A stretch of DNA of 64,000 nucleotides from Geobacter sp. (GCA_003490025.1 DNJC01000089.1:1-64000), one strand, 5' to 3'; counted from the first letter of the stretch, positions 35,034 to 44,360 are shown. Numbers and translations: made by a program. The notes: a model not told the origin generated them from the letters alone.

Positions 35034-35076
35034 AGCCCCGACCTCAAAAGCGAAAGCTTTAGCGAAAGTCGGGGCT
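35034..35076. terminator. Hairpin between integrase and tRNA-Gly
   Basis: AGCCCCGAC/GTCGGGGCT with an inner GCGAAAGC-type region. It can serve the converging integrase gene and, on the minus strand (followed by TTTCTG), the tRNA. It is probably the element-supplied tRNA terminator that replaced the one left at 23564. Confidence 0.6.
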
Positions 35077-35113
35077 AAAATCGAGAAATCCGTAAGAATT
35101 CTTTGTAGTTAAA

Positions 35114-35188
<75 letters not shown>

Positions 35189-35273
35189 TCAACGAGTCCT
35201 GTCTTATAGCAAATCTGTTTTCGGCAGTCAAGCAAAAGACTGCCGCTGCCCAACTTATTTTTTCACCACCACG

Positions 35274-35300
35274 AAAAAAACCCGCTATTCCGCGGGCTTT
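35274..35300 (-). terminator. Intrinsic terminator of the CheY-like gene
   Basis: GCCCGCGGAATAGCGGG followed by seven T on the minus strand, about 40 bp after the response-regulator stop codon. Confidence 0.8.
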
Positions 35301-35337
35301 GACTTGGGCTTATTCCCCCCCCTGCCGCCGAACAGGT

Positions 35338-35715
35338 CTACTTCCCGGTCAGGACCTTCCTGATGGCCTCGTAAACTTCCCGCGGCACGAACGGCTTCAT
35401 CAGTATGGCCTTCGCCCCGGCATCGAGCGCGGCCTGGGTGTCGGAGTCGAAATCGGAGGCGCTCGCCACCAGCACTCTCGCGTTCCCGTCGAGGGCTACC
35501 AGTTCCCTCGTCGCGTCGATCCCGTTCTTGTCGGGCATGTAGATGTCCATGATCACCACGTGGGGACGCAGGGCGGGGTACTTCGCCACCGCTTCTTCCC
35601 CGTCTCCCGCTTCGCCTACCACCGTGAACCCTATCTTCTCGAGGAGGTCGCGCAGCACCTGACGGAAAAAGACCTCGTCATCTACTATCATGATCCTTAT
35701 GTCTTTCAGAGCCAT
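35338..35715 (-). CDS. Single-domain response regulator (CheY-like)
   Basis: Encodes 125 residues, one receiver domain and no output domain. IMIVDDEVFF gives the acidic pair, VIMDIYMPDKNG the phosphorylated Asp (about 57), a Ser/Thr switch near VASAS, and KPF the conserved Lys (about 108). GGAGG lies 6 bases before the ATG at 35715. It is monocistronic with its own terminator, so the partner kinase is elsewhere, possibly one of the orphan kinases in this window. Likely to act by protein-protein contact. Confidence 0.9.
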   Translation of the reverse strand: MALKDIRIMIVDDEVFFRQVLRDLLEKIGFTVVGEAGDGEEAVAKYPALRPHVVIMDIYMPDKNGIDATRELVALDGNARVLVASASDFDSDTQAALDAGAKAILMKPFVPREVYEAIRKVLTGK

Positions 35716-35806
35716 GCCTGCCTCCAACTGAAGATATCACACTCCATAGTGTGCAACTCTATTTATACTTTTATATACGAAAAGTCAAAAGTTGCAAAAC
35801 AAGAAG

Positions 35807-36364
35807 TCATGTCACAGCTTTCTCGCTCCTGAGCTGGTAGATTGCAGCCAGGGCATGCGTGCTGTAGTAATGACATATGCGCTGGAAGTTGTAAGGCAAA
35901 AGCAGCCGGTCGAACTCGTCGTGCGTGTAGCTCCTTGCCTTGTCGTCGCAGCAGTGATAGTGCTGGAAGGCCGAGCCGCACCCTATTTCTTCGCGCCTGC
36001 TGTTCACCTCGATCAGTAAATACCCTCCCGGACGCAGGTTCGCCACGATGTTGTCCAGGTAGAGCTTTCTTTGCGCCCTGGTGAGGATGATGTTGAACAC
36101 GTAGGTGCAGAGCACCAGGTCGGCGCCGAGCCTGCTTCCCACCAGGTCCCCGACTTCCAGAAGCCCGGCCAGGGTGGCCGCGCCGGGATGGGATCGCAGC
36201 ACCTTCACCTGTTCCGGGACATCGGCGGCGTAAACCGTGAATCCCTGTCCGGCAAGGTACATGGCGTTTCTCAGCGTCCCCGCCCCGTAATCGAGCACCG
36301 TCCTGGCCTTGCGCAAGCTGAAGAATCGAGAGTAGCGAACGACGCTCGTCGCAGGTGTACTCAT
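35807..36364 (-). CDS. Class I SAM-dependent methyltransferase
   Basis: Encodes 185 residues. Motif I is TVLDYGAGTLRNAMYLA (about 22-38), followed by an acidic ribose-binding end (VYAADV), a mid motif LVLCTYVFNII and a post motif LRPGGYLLIEV. These are typical of small Rossmann methyltransferases. Two His/Cys-rich spots (FQHYHCCDD and CHYYSTHAL) are unusual and could bind a metal. The substrate is unknown. GGAGGGGG precedes the ATG. Confidence 0.8.
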   Translation of the reverse strand: MSTPATSVVRYSRFFSLRKARTVLDYGAGTLRNAMYLAGQGFTVYAADVPEQVKVLRSHPGAATLAGLLEVGDLVGSRLGADLVLCTYVFNIILTRAQRKLYLDNIVANLRPGGYLLIEVNSRREEIGCGSAFQHYHCCDDKARSYTHDEFDRLLLPYNFQRICHYYSTHALAAIYQLRSEKAVT

Positions 36365-36574
36365 TTCATCCCCCTCCCTTTCTATCTTGCCACTCTTTAA
36401 AAGCAGAGAATATATTAATATCTATTAACCTCAATTTCAAGGGGGACCCCCGGCTCTCACCGTCCAGAGGGCCCGGAAGCGCTGTGACAGTTGGGCAAAG
36501 GGACAATGCCGTCTTTGACAGAATTATTTCCGATTGGCCTTGACAGCCGGTCGGGCAATGCCTATTATTCACCC

Positions 36575-36729
36575 ATGTAAAGGGGAGTAGCTATCGGCCG
36601 GAGAAATGGCCGACCCTCGGTCCGTCAAGACGGTGGCAACACCCGGACCCGGGGATACATTTTCACCTAAAAGCAAGACCTTTACCTGGAGCGATGAACC
36701 AATCGCTGCGGGTAAAGGTCTTTTTTTTT
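36575..36729 (+). promoter_or_regulatory. yybP-ykoY-like (Mn2+) riboswitch with terminator
   Basis: The leader has AGGGGAGTAG (36581-36590), then a GC-rich helix, CGTCAAGACGGTGGCAACACC, CCGGACCCGGGGATAC, and ends in GCAAGACCTTTACC. The last part (GACCTTTACC, 36677-36686) pairs with GGTAAAGGTC (36711-36720), which is followed by nine T: a classic terminator switch. The conserved blocks match the yybP-ykoY family, which usually controls Mn2+ exporters. Here the next gene is instead a small DNA-binding protein, 72 bp later. Confidence 0.75.
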
Positions 36730-36800
36730 ACCCCTGCCCGATCGTGCCACGCTCCAGAATCAGCCAGATGCGGGATGCATCATCGAAAAGGAGAGAGAAA

Positions 36801-37079
36801 ATGCGAAGGGACCAGAATGAACGGAAGGAAGCTGGGAAAAGGAAGTCGCCGAAGAAGGAGCACACGGTGCTGAAGAACGTGGTGTCCCTGCGCGTCAGCG
36901 ACCAGGAAAAACGTCTGCTGGAAAGGCTTACCAGGAGCAGCTCGCAGAGCCTCTCGGACCTGGTGCGCGAGGCGCTGGGGTTCTGGTTGTCGAGACGCCG
37001 GCGGGTTGCGAGCGAGCCTAAGCCGGCACGCAGCCAGCGACTCCAAAGTATTCCGGCATTCCAAGCAGAGGGAATATGA
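36801..37079 (+). CDS. Small ribbon-helix-helix-like protein
   Basis: Encodes 92 residues; AAGGAG precedes the ATG at 36801. A basic N terminus is followed by NVVSLRVSDQEKRLLERL and SSQSLSDLVREALGFWL, which fits the strand-helix-helix of MetJ/Arc-type repressors, then a basic tail. First gene after the riboswitch terminator, so its expression should depend on the switch. It lies 137 bp before the Tim44-like gene and may be co-transcribed. A DNA-binding role is inferred from the fold. Confidence 0.65.
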   Translation: MRRDQNERKEAGKRKSPKKEHTVLKNVVSLRVSDQEKRLLERLTRSSSQSLSDLVREALGFWLSRRRRVASEPKPARSQRLQSIPAFQAEGI

Positions 37080-37216
37080 ACGACGAATCGATCACGCAGC
37101 GTCCCACGCCGCCCCGGGCAGCCCCTTATCAAGGAGTAACCGCTCCTCCTCCCGGAGGGGGGAGGTTGGGAGGGGGGAAGATTCCAGAGACAAAACCGAC
37201 AAGGAGAGACGTCCCC

Positions 37217-38170
37217 ATGAAAAGACACGCAGCCAAGGTATTTGCAATCGTTGCCGCAGTGACGATGCTCAGCACGACCGTGCTGGAATTGAACGCGCAC
37301 GCCAGAGCGGGCGGCAGCCGCTCCATGGGTAGCCGCGGTTCGCGCAGCTACTCCAGGCAGACTGCCCCTCCCGTGCAGCAGTCGACCCCCTACAGGCAGC
37401 AGGCGGCCCCGGCGCCGAACCCGATGCAGCAGGGGGGCGGTTTCCTGCGCAGCATGGCCGGCGGCATCGCCGGAGGGCTTTTGGGCGGGATGCTCTTCAG
37501 GGGGCTCGCCGGCGCCGGCGGCATGGGGGGACTCGGAGGCGGCGGCATCGGCCTCTTCGAGATCGTGCTTCTCGCCGGGATAGGCTACCTCATCTACCGG
37601 TTCGTGAAGAAGCGCCGCGAAAGCCGGCTGCAGAGCGTAGAGGGCGGTTACGGATGGCAAGGCGGTCAGCAGGAGGCGACGTATCCGGCACAGTACACGG
37701 TGGAGCAAAGCGGCGGCGACCTCCACACGGGACTTTCGCACCTGCGCCAGATGGACCCCTCCTTCGACGAGGCCCGCTTCAAGGACCAGGTCATGGATTA
37801 CTTCTTCAAGATCCAGGGGGGATGGATGAACCGCGACCTCTCGGCGCTGTCGGGCCTTCTCACCGACGAGATGGGCGGGATCTTCCGGCAGGACATCGAG
37901 CGCCTCTTGCGCGACAGGCAGGTGAACAGGCTGGAGAACATCGCGGTAAGGAGCGTGGAGATTTCCGAGGTGTGGCAGGAGGCGGGGCAGGATTACCTGA
38001 CGGTCCTGATCTACGCCAACCTCCTCGACTACACCACGGACGACACCACCGGGACGGTCGTGGCGGGAAGCAAGACGGAGCCGGTGAAGTTCGAGGAGTT
38101 CTGGACCTTCAGCAGGCCGGTCGGGAACAACGCCTGGAGGCTTTCGGCGATCAGTCAGAAAACAGACTAA
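37217..38170 (+). CDS. Tim44-like domain membrane protein
   Basis: Encodes 317 residues from the ATG at 37217 with AAGGAG about 10 bases upstream. A hydrophobic N-terminal helix (about 8-28) resembles a signal anchor. Then a Ser/Arg/Gln-rich stretch, a strongly Gly-rich segment (GGIAGGLLGGMLFRGLAGAGG, seen around 85-105), a transmembrane helix (IGLFEIVLLAGIGYLIYRF) and a C-terminal Tim44/Mba1-like domain (about 185-310). Bacterial members are thought to act at the membrane in protein or cofactor handling; the exact role is unknown. Probably under the Mn2+-type riboswitch together with the small upstream gene. Confidence 0.8.
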   Translation: MKRHAAKVFAIVAAVTMLSTTVLELNAHARAGGSRSMGSRGSRSYSRQTAPPVQQSTPYRQQAAPAPNPMQQGGGFLRSMAGGIAGGLLGGMLFRGLAGAGGMGGLGGGGIGLFEIVLLAGIGYLIYRFVKKRRESRLQSVEGGYGWQGGQQEATYPAQYTVEQSGGDLHTGLSHLRQMDPSFDEARFKDQVMDYFFKIQGGWMNRDLSALSGLLTDEMGGIFRQDIERLLRDRQVNRLENIAVRSVEISEVWQEAGQDYLTVLIYANLLDYTTDDTTGTVVAGSKTEPVKFEEFWTFSRPVGNNAWRLSAISQKTD

Positions 38171-38323
38171 GACTGAGATTAAGACTAAGATTAAGATTTA
38201 GACAAAATGGACGAGGGCGCCTCCACCGGGGGCGCCCTCGTCGCATATGACCCGTTCCTTTATCTTTATCTTTATCTTTATCTTTATCTTTATCTTTATC
38301 TTTATCTTTATCTTTATCTTTAT
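38165..38323. repeat. Hexanucleotide tandem repeat and hairpin
   Basis: Eleven uninterrupted copies of CTTTAT (38258-38323) run to the stop codon of the hybrid kinase. A degenerate AAGATTAGACT-like run sits at 38165-38200, and a GGGCGCC/GGCGCCC hairpin (about 38212-38240) lies between them. Such a pure repeat should vary in copy number. Confidence 0.85.
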
Positions 38324-38324
38324 T

Positions 38325-41300
38325 CTAGATTTTCCTGTCCAGCACCTCCCTCACCTTCTTCAAAAGGGCGATCGGCTGCACGGGCTTCATGATCAGGTCC
38401 ACTCCGTCATCGAAAACGCCGCGGTTCTGCATGAAATCGGCCGTGTAGCCGCTGGAGTACAGCACCCTGGCACCCGGGTCCAGCGCCTTTATCTCCCGGA
38501 AAGCCTCCCTGCCGTTTTTGCCGGGCATGATGACATCCATCAAGACGAGCGAGACCCGCCCCATGTTATCCCGGTATTTTTGCACGCAGTCGTGGCCGTC
38601 GACGGCAAGGATGACCGTGTAGCCGTACTTGGTCAGCAACGACTCCACCAGGTTCCGGACCCCCGCATCGTCCTCCGCCACCAGGATCGCTTCCGTCCCC
38701 ATGGCCGGGGGTTCCTGCACCATGTCCTGCGCACCCTCGCCCGCCGCCGCGTCGGCCAGCGGCAGGTAGATCTTGAAGGTGGTCCCTTCCCCCGCCTCGC
38801 TGTAGACGTTGATGAACCCCTTGTGCTGCTTGACGATCCCGTAGACGATGGACATGCCGAGCCCGGTCCCCTTGCCGACCGCCTTGGTGGAAAAGAACGG
38901 TTCGAAGAGCCGCTCCCTCGTCTGCCGGTCCATTCCGATACCGTTATCGGAAAAGATGAGGCAGGCGTAGCGCCCGGGGCTCCCGTACCCCTGGGACCTG
39001 GCGTAGGCGGCGCCGATTTCCTGGGCGGAGGTCTCGATGCTCAACACCCCTCCGTCGGGCATGGCGTCCCGCGCGTTCGTGGCCAGGTTCATCAGTATCT
39101 GCTCCATCTGGCTCCCGTCGGCAAACACGGAGATATCTTCGGCATGCGGGGTGAACTTCAGCTGGATGTCCTCCCCTATGATCCTGAGCAGGAACTTCTG
39201 GACCTGGTTCACCAGCAGGTTCAGGTCCAGGATGCGCGGGTTCATGACCTGCTTCCGGCTGAAGGTGAGCAGGCCGCGCGTCAGCTGCGATCCCTTCTCG
39301 GCGGCCGCGGTGATCTGGTCGACCTGTTCCTTCTGTCTGGAGGTTAGGCTCCCGTCCAGTTCCAGGAAATTGCCGTAGCCCAGAATCACGGTCAGGATGT
39401 TGTTGAAGTCGTGGGCGATCCCCCCCGCCAGGTGCCCGACCGCCTCCATCTTCTGGGACTGCCTCAGCTGCTCCTCCAGATGCTTCTTCTCGGTCCGGTC
39501 GCTGATCACGCAGGCGATCCGTATGCTGCCGCTTTTGTCCTCGATCGGGTTGTAGGTGACGGCGAGGGTGCGCATCCCCTTCCCAGGATACTCCCCCTCC
39601 CTCTCGAAGCTGACCGGCTTGCCGGCGAGGCACTCGTCAAGGTACGGCTTGACGGTGGCGAAGACGTCGGCTCCCAGCACCTCCTCGACGCTGCGCCCGA
39701 CCACCTGGTCCACCATCGCTTCCGCGTACTCCAGGAAGGCGCCGTTGGCCAGCCGGTAGCGGTAGTTCCGGTCGATGACGCAGATCATGTCCTGGGAGTA
39801 CTCGATCACCTTGCGGTACTCGAGCAGCTGTTCCTCGGAGCGCTTCCTCTCCGCGATGTGCTGCGCCTGCTGCACGTTCTGGATCGCCATCCGGGAGAGC
39901 TGCCCCGCTATCCGGTACAGCGCCTGGCACACCATCTCGAACTGCTCCTTAGGCATCCTGTTGACCTTCGCCAGCGCCCTGCGGTACGCCTCCTCGTCGG
40001 CCCCGATCTCCCTGGCGTAGGCCGTCATCTCCTCGACGTCACAGCTGCCGTCCAGCACCTGCCCCACCAGCCAGTTCCCCACATGGTGCCCCCCCACATG
40101 GATGGAGGCGCCGCCGTCCCAGAGCCCGGCGGACAGGCAGCGCTGCAGCCTCGGGCCCGCATGGTCCATGGCGCCCAGCGCCGCGTCGGACCGCACGCAG
40201 TTCTCCCACCCCCGCTCCGTCTGCCTGATGATGTCGCTGCAGAGTTCGCAGAAGTTGCTGGGGCGGGTGATCGGGCGTCCCCTGGCGTCGGTGATGAGGG
40301 AGGCTACCCCGGTGGCCTTGGCGAAACTGTCCTGGATCGCCTGCAGTTCCTCGAGGTTGAACATGTCCTCCAGCCTTATCTCGGAGAGGTTCACGATCGG
40401 CTCGGTCAGCACCGCGAGACGGTGCTCGAGCGCCTCCTCCATCCGTTTGCGCTCCGTGATGTCCCGGACGATGGCGCAGTTGTACTCGGTGCCGTTGTAG
40501 CTGCAGTAGTTCGCCGTGACCTCGAGAGGGACGACGCGGCCGTCGCTCGCCCGGTGGGAGGTCTCGAACTGTAGGTTCCCCTTTTGCTTCAGCTCCTTCC
40601 AGTGCGAGCGCCACCTTTCGATGGAGAGGTTGAGGCGGAGTTCCGTGACGTTCATGGTGAGCAACTGCTCCCTCGAATAGCCGAGCATGGAGGAGGCGGC
40701 GTAGTTCACGTCCCAGATCCTGCCGTCGGGCAGTATCCAGTAGACGGCGTCCTTGAAGCTGTCGATGGTGAAGTTCTTCAGCTGCACGGCCGCCAGGTGC
40801 CGCATCGCCTCAAGTTCCTGCGCGATCCGGGAGCTGGCGGTGTTGAGGACCGTTTCCACGAGGGGCGTGTTGGCCAGCGGGGCGAGGCTCAGGATGCCGA
40901 CCAGGCCGATCCCGTTCCCCTGGGAGTCCCACAGCGGCACGGCGGCGTACCCTTCCACCCCCAGCTGCGCCAGGATCGGGTCCTCGGGGAAGAGCCGCGT
41001 CACCCCCTCGCGGTAGACGCAGAGCGACTTGCCGATAACGCTCTCGCAAGGGGTGCCTCGCAGGTCGTACGAGATGTCCTCCATCTCGCCGGACCTGCAG
41101 TAGATCCCGTGCGTCCTTGCCATCCCCGGCTCGGGAAGAAGCTGCGCCACGAAGGCGTAATCGACGTCGAGACAGATCCCCAGGTAGCGGTTGATCGTGG
41201 CAAGGAGTTCTTCACCCCGGTAGTGCGAGCCGCATTCGTTTATGAAGAACAGGGTCTCCTCGATCTTCTGGCGGTCCTCCGCCTGGACGGCCATCTGCCT

Positions 41301-42182
41301 TGACTTGCGGTTCATCTGGACGCGGAGCAAGACGATGAACCCCGCCGCCAGGACGCAGACGACGATGAAGCCGACCACCGTGGGGGCGAGCCAGTAGGGT
41401 ATGACCTGGAGCGCCGCCGCGCTGCCGTGGGACCAGCGCTTCAACGCCCGGTGGTAGGGAGAGTCCTCCGTGGCGCGCCATTGCGTCAGGTACCTGTCGA
41501 GGGTCTGGAGGATGTCGCCGTCCTCCCCCCTGGAGGCGGCGAGGAAGATGTCGAAGGGGTTGAAGATGACGCCGGAGGAGACCACGCCGTAATCGCTCTG
41601 CCTGGCCGCTCCGTAGATGTTGTTGACCACCCCCGCGTCGACCCTCCCGGCCGCGATCGCCTCGAAGATCGCCTCGAAGTTGCCGTACTCGACGAATTCG
41701 CAGCCGATCCCGAACCTCTCCACCATGTTGCGGAAGCTGGCCCCGTTGAAGTCCTTCCTCATCACGGCGACCTTCTTCCCCTGCGCATCCTTGACGCCGT
41801 TCAACCTGGACTGTCGCGGGACGTACAGCTCCCCCCAGACGGTAAGGAGCGGGGTCTTGGAGAAGTCGAGGAACTTGGCCCGCTCCCTGGTCCAGGCGAC
41901 GCTGGTGAGGAGATCGACCTCGCCGTTCTCGATGCGGGACATCCCTTCCGCCCAGTCGCCGTAGACGTAGCGCACCCGCCACCCTTCCCGTCTGGCGACC
42001 TCGGCGATGAAATCGACGAAAAAGCCCTGGATGCTGCCGTCTTTGGCCTGGAAGATAGCGGGGTAGTAATTGAACGCGGCGATGCGGACCGTCCGCGGCT
42101 CCCGTTGGGCCGCGGAGGATGGGGGGGAGCACATGCAGCTGAGCAAAAGCGCAGCGATGATGAAGAGGAAACGATTGATCAC
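38325..42182 (-). CDS. Hybrid sensor kinase: SBP3-TM-GAF-PAS-PocR-PAS-HisKA-HATPase-REC
   Basis: Encodes 1285 residues. A signal sequence and an SBP_bac_3 periplasmic binding domain (about 30-255) are followed by one transmembrane helix (about 265-290), GAF (about 305-460), PAS (about 465-585), a PocR-like module (about 600-775) with conserved Cys in NFCELC and GWENCVRSD, a second PAS (about 780-895), HisKA (AGGIAHDFNNIL), HATPase (GIGMDRQ, GKGTGLGMS) and a C-terminal receiver (VLMDVIMPGKNG). Both a periplasmic solute and several cytoplasmic signals could be sensed. Starts at a GTG with AGGAG upstream. Ends in the hexanucleotide repeat. Confidence 0.9.
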   Translation of the reverse strand: MINRFLFIIAALLLSCMCSPPSSAAQREPRTVRIAAFNYYPAIFQAKDGSIQGFFVDFIAEVARREGWRVRYVYGDWAEGMSRIENGEVDLLTSVAWTRERAKFLDFSKTPLLTVWGELYVPRQSRLNGVKDAQGKKVAVMRKDFNGASFRNMVERFGIGCEFVEYGNFEAIFEAIAAGRVDAGVVNNIYGAARQSDYGVVSSGVIFNPFDIFLAASRGEDGDILQTLDRYLTQWRATEDSPYHRALKRWSHGSAAALQVIPYWLAPTVVGFIVVCVLAAGFIVLLRVQMNRKSRQMAVQAEDRQKIEETLFFINECGSHYRGEELLATINRYLGICLDVDYAFVAQLLPEPGMARTHGIYCRSGEMEDISYDLRGTPCESVIGKSLCVYREGVTRLFPEDPILAQLGVEGYAAVPLWDSQGNGIGLVGILSLAPLANTPLVETVLNTASSRIAQELEAMRHLAAVQLKNFTIDSFKDAVYWILPDGRIWDVNYAASSMLGYSREQLLTMNVTELRLNLSIERWRSHWKELKQKGNLQFETSHRASDGRVVPLEVTANYCSYNGTEYNCAIVRDITERKRMEEALEHRLAVLTEPIVNLSEIRLEDMFNLEELQAIQDSFAKATGVASLITDARGRPITRPSNFCELCSDIIRQTERGWENCVRSDAALGAMDHAGPRLQRCLSAGLWDGGASIHVGGHHVGNWLVGQVLDGSCDVEEMTAYAREIGADEEAYRRALAKVNRMPKEQFEMVCQALYRIAGQLSRMAIQNVQQAQHIAERKRSEEQLLEYRKVIEYSQDMICVIDRNYRYRLANGAFLEYAEAMVDQVVGRSVEEVLGADVFATVKPYLDECLAGKPVSFEREGEYPGKGMRTLAVTYNPIEDKSGSIRIACVISDRTEKKHLEEQLRQSQKMEAVGHLAGGIAHDFNNILTVILGYGNFLELDGSLTSRQKEQVDQITAAAEKGSQLTRGLLTFSRKQVMNPRILDLNLLVNQVQKFLLRIIGEDIQLKFTPHAEDISVFADGSQMEQILMNLATNARDAMPDGGVLSIETSAQEIGAAYARSQGYGSPGRYACLIFSDNGIGMDRQTRERLFEPFFSTKAVGKGTGLGMSIVYGIVKQHKGFINVYSEAGEGTTFKIYLPLADAAAGEGAQDMVQEPPAMGTEAILVAEDDAGVRNLVESLLTKYGYTVILAVDGHDCVQKYRDNMGRVSLVLMDVIMPGKNGREAFREIKALDPGARVLYSSGYTADFMQNRGVFDDGVDLIMKPVQPIALLKKVREVLDRKI

Positions 42183-42527
42183 TGGTGAAACTCCTGTTAC
42201 TGCCCGTCGCCCCCACCCCGTTGCGCCCCTTGCAGGGGAGGGGGAGATTTGGAGCGGAAGATCATCGCCACCGATCCCGCTCCCACTTTATCGACATAAT
42301 CGGCGGTCACCATGAGCACTTTCACTGACGCATGCAGCTTCTTTTTGGATTAACCTATCGGCACATGGAGGCAGCCCCTGTAGGGGAAAACGAACACCAC
42401 CCTGCGAATGCACCCGAACCTCTTACCGATACGGGATCCGTTTCCTCGCCCCCTCGCCCTCCGGGAGAGGGTTAATCACCCGCCCACGCCGCACCCTTCG
42501 GCGTTGGCGGGAGAGGACCGACATGCA
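42183..42527. other. Gene-free stretch
   Basis: Lies between the hybrid kinase start and the octaheme gene's terminator. It holds a short GC-rich repeat with an inverted CCCTCGCCCTCC/GGGAGAGG pattern (about 42449-42475) and nothing else I can name. The promoter for the kinase should be near 42190-42330. Confidence 0.3.
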
Positions 42528-42564
42528 AAAAGGCCCCGTCTCCTCTGGGGGAAACGGGGCCTTT
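42528..42564 (-). terminator. Intrinsic terminator of the nitrite reductase gene
   Basis: AAAGGCCCCGTTT and CGGGGCCTTTTT pair around a CCCCCAGAGGAGA loop, with a T run on the minus strand. About 25 bp past the stop codon. Confidence 0.85.
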
Positions 42565-42588
42565 CTCGCTGCGAACTCGCCGAGTGCG

Positions 42589-44211
42589 CTATTTCTTCGC
42601 TTCTTCCTTCTTAGCCACGGTCATGGCATCGTTGAGGATCTTGACCCCCGCCTTGGAGGCGGCGATGGAGCCGGTCAGGGACTCGCGGGCGAGATCGGGG
42701 TTATGGAAGCCGTCCGAGTTCTCGGCGGTCCAGTATTCCCAGAGGGCGTGGGCCTCTTCATGCTTCGCGCGCGCCTGGTCGAGCACCGCGGGCGAGACGC
42801 CCAGGCGCTGCGCCGCGGCGTAGTTGTCGATCAGCTGCCCCAGCCAGTACTCCGACTTGCGCATCTTACCCTTGACGTAGTTCTGGATGGCGTCGACCTG
42901 ATACAGCTTCTTGTCCTTCCCTTCCTTGGGGTGGCAGCCGAGGCACGCCTCCTGGATGTGGTTCTTGGGTCGTATCACGCCGTGCGCGGAGAACATCTTG
43001 CCGTTTTTCCCCTTCTGCTTAGGCATGTGGCACTGGTGGCACTGCACCCCCGCCTTGTCGTGGGTGCTCCCCGCGTAGGTTTCCGCCTCCGGGTGCTGGA
43101 ACTTGATGAGGCGTGCGCCGGTGACCGCGTGCCTGAAGTCGAAGAAGTCGAGCTGCTGGTAGTGCTTCAATAGCTGCAGGGAGTTCTTGAGCGGGAAGTG
43201 GTTGGTGCGGAGGTCGTCGTACTTCACCGGCTTGTTGTCGCTCCACTGGGTGCCGGAGTTGCAGTTGTACTCCACGTGGCACTGGGCGCACATCATGCGG
43301 GAGTCGGTCTTGGACATGACACCGATCTTTCTGAAGTCGCGGAAGTTGATCACGTTCAGGTCGGTGGCGCCGTTCTTGGCGAATATGTTACCCTTGGGAT
43401 CCTTCTCGATCGCCTGGATCAGCGCATCGCGCACCACGCGGGGCTGGGTCCCGTGCGGGTCGTGGCAGTGGATGCACCCGACGGGGTTGTGGGTGTCCTT
43501 GGCGACGTCGACTATGTTGGAGGTGCGGTCCCACTTGGCCCTTGGGTCCTTCTCCCCCATGAACTTCCACTTCAGGAGATGGTCGGAGGTCTTGCACTGG
43601 ATGCAGGTGGGGTTGCCGGCCATGGCGCTCTCGGGGAGCTTCTTCCCGGTGTCGGTCAGGACATCCCAGGTCTTGCCGGTGGAGTTGACCCCTTTCCACC
43701 CCTCCTTGAACTGGAAGCGCCCTCCCTGGAAGCGGTCCACCACGAACTGGTCGATCACCATGAAGGCGTGCCCGCGCGGCTCGTTATGCTCGAAGGTGAA
43801 GCCGTGTCCCGCCAGGAGCTTGTCCTGCAGCGGCGAGCGGCCGGCCGGGATCCCCTTTTCCTTCCTGGCCTGCGCCTCGAAGTTGTCCTGGTAGAAGCTC
43901 TGGTACTGCTCCTTGTGGCACTTGCCGCAGAGGGCCTGGTCGATGAGGGTCACCGGCTTGTTCTTTTCCGGGTCGTTCATGTGCGCGTCGAGCTTCTCGT
44001 GGCAGACCTTGCAGGAGAGGGAGGCGTGCTTGGAACCTTCCTTGAGCGCCTTCACCTCGTCGTGGCACTCATAGCACTTCGCCCTGCCGTCGTTGGCGAT
44101 CTTCGCCGCCGGTTTGGTTTTGGCTGCGGTAGTCATCGCCGGGAGCGATAACAGTACCAAGGCCGCCGCTGCCGCCACTGCTCCAGCAGCGGTTAGATTC
44201 CTCTTAAGCAT
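42589..44211 (-). CDS. Octaheme c-type cytochrome nitrite reductase (ONR/TvNiR type)
   Basis: Encodes 540 residues with a signal peptide (1-29). Eight haem motifs occur: CxxCH at 46, 67, 95, 246, 308, 391 and 423, and CIQCK at 203-207. A lysine-ligated fourth haem is the catalytic haem of octaheme nitrite reductases. CHVEYNC places Tyr315 two residues before Cys317, as in the Tyr-Cys cross-link of TvNiR, and FQHPE (His373) matches the NrfA active-site His. The enzyme should reduce nitrite (and perhaps sulfite or hydroxylamine) to ammonia in the periplasm. AAGGAG precedes the ATG. Monocistronic; no NrfH partner is adjacent. Confidence 0.92.
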   Translation of the reverse strand: MLKRNLTAAGAVAAAAALVLLSLPAMTTAAKTKPAAKIANDGRAKCYECHDEVKALKEGSKHASLSCKVCHEKLDAHMNDPEKNKPVTLIDQALCGKCHKEQYQSFYQDNFEAQARKEKGIPAGRSPLQDKLLAGHGFTFEHNEPRGHAFMVIDQFVVDRFQGGRFQFKEGWKGVNSTGKTWDVLTDTGKKLPESAMAGNPTCIQCKTSDHLLKWKFMGEKDPRAKWDRTSNIVDVAKDTHNPVGCIHCHDPHGTQPRVVRDALIQAIEKDPKGNIFAKNGATDLNVINFRDFRKIGVMSKTDSRMMCAQCHVEYNCNSGTQWSDNKPVKYDDLRTNHFPLKNSLQLLKHYQQLDFFDFRHAVTGARLIKFQHPEAETYAGSTHDKAGVQCHQCHMPKQKGKNGKMFSAHGVIRPKNHIQEACLGCHPKEGKDKKLYQVDAIQNYVKGKMRKSEYWLGQLIDNYAAAQRLGVSPAVLDQARAKHEEAHALWEYWTAENSDGFHNPDLARESLTGSIAASKAGVKILNDAMTVAKKEEAKK

Positions 44212-44360
44212 TTTCCGTTCTCCTTTTTAGGTGGTGTCTGCCAGGCAAAAGTATAACCAGGACCGAAACTGAACTAATCAAATTCACATCAAACAGGTGG
44301 GCTGTGACATTCACGCGTTTTGAAGTGTAGTACAGATGCGACAAATCGCCGGAAAATGAA

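Noticed and set aside
35222..35245. CGGCAGTC/GACTGCCG hairpin beside tRNA-Gly
   Set aside because: It lies upstream of the tRNA on its own strand and has no adjacent T run, so neither a terminator nor a known element can be claimed.
38258..38323. CRISPR-like array from the regularly repeated CTTTAT units
   Set aside because: The units are contiguous with no spacers, so it is a simple tandem repeat.
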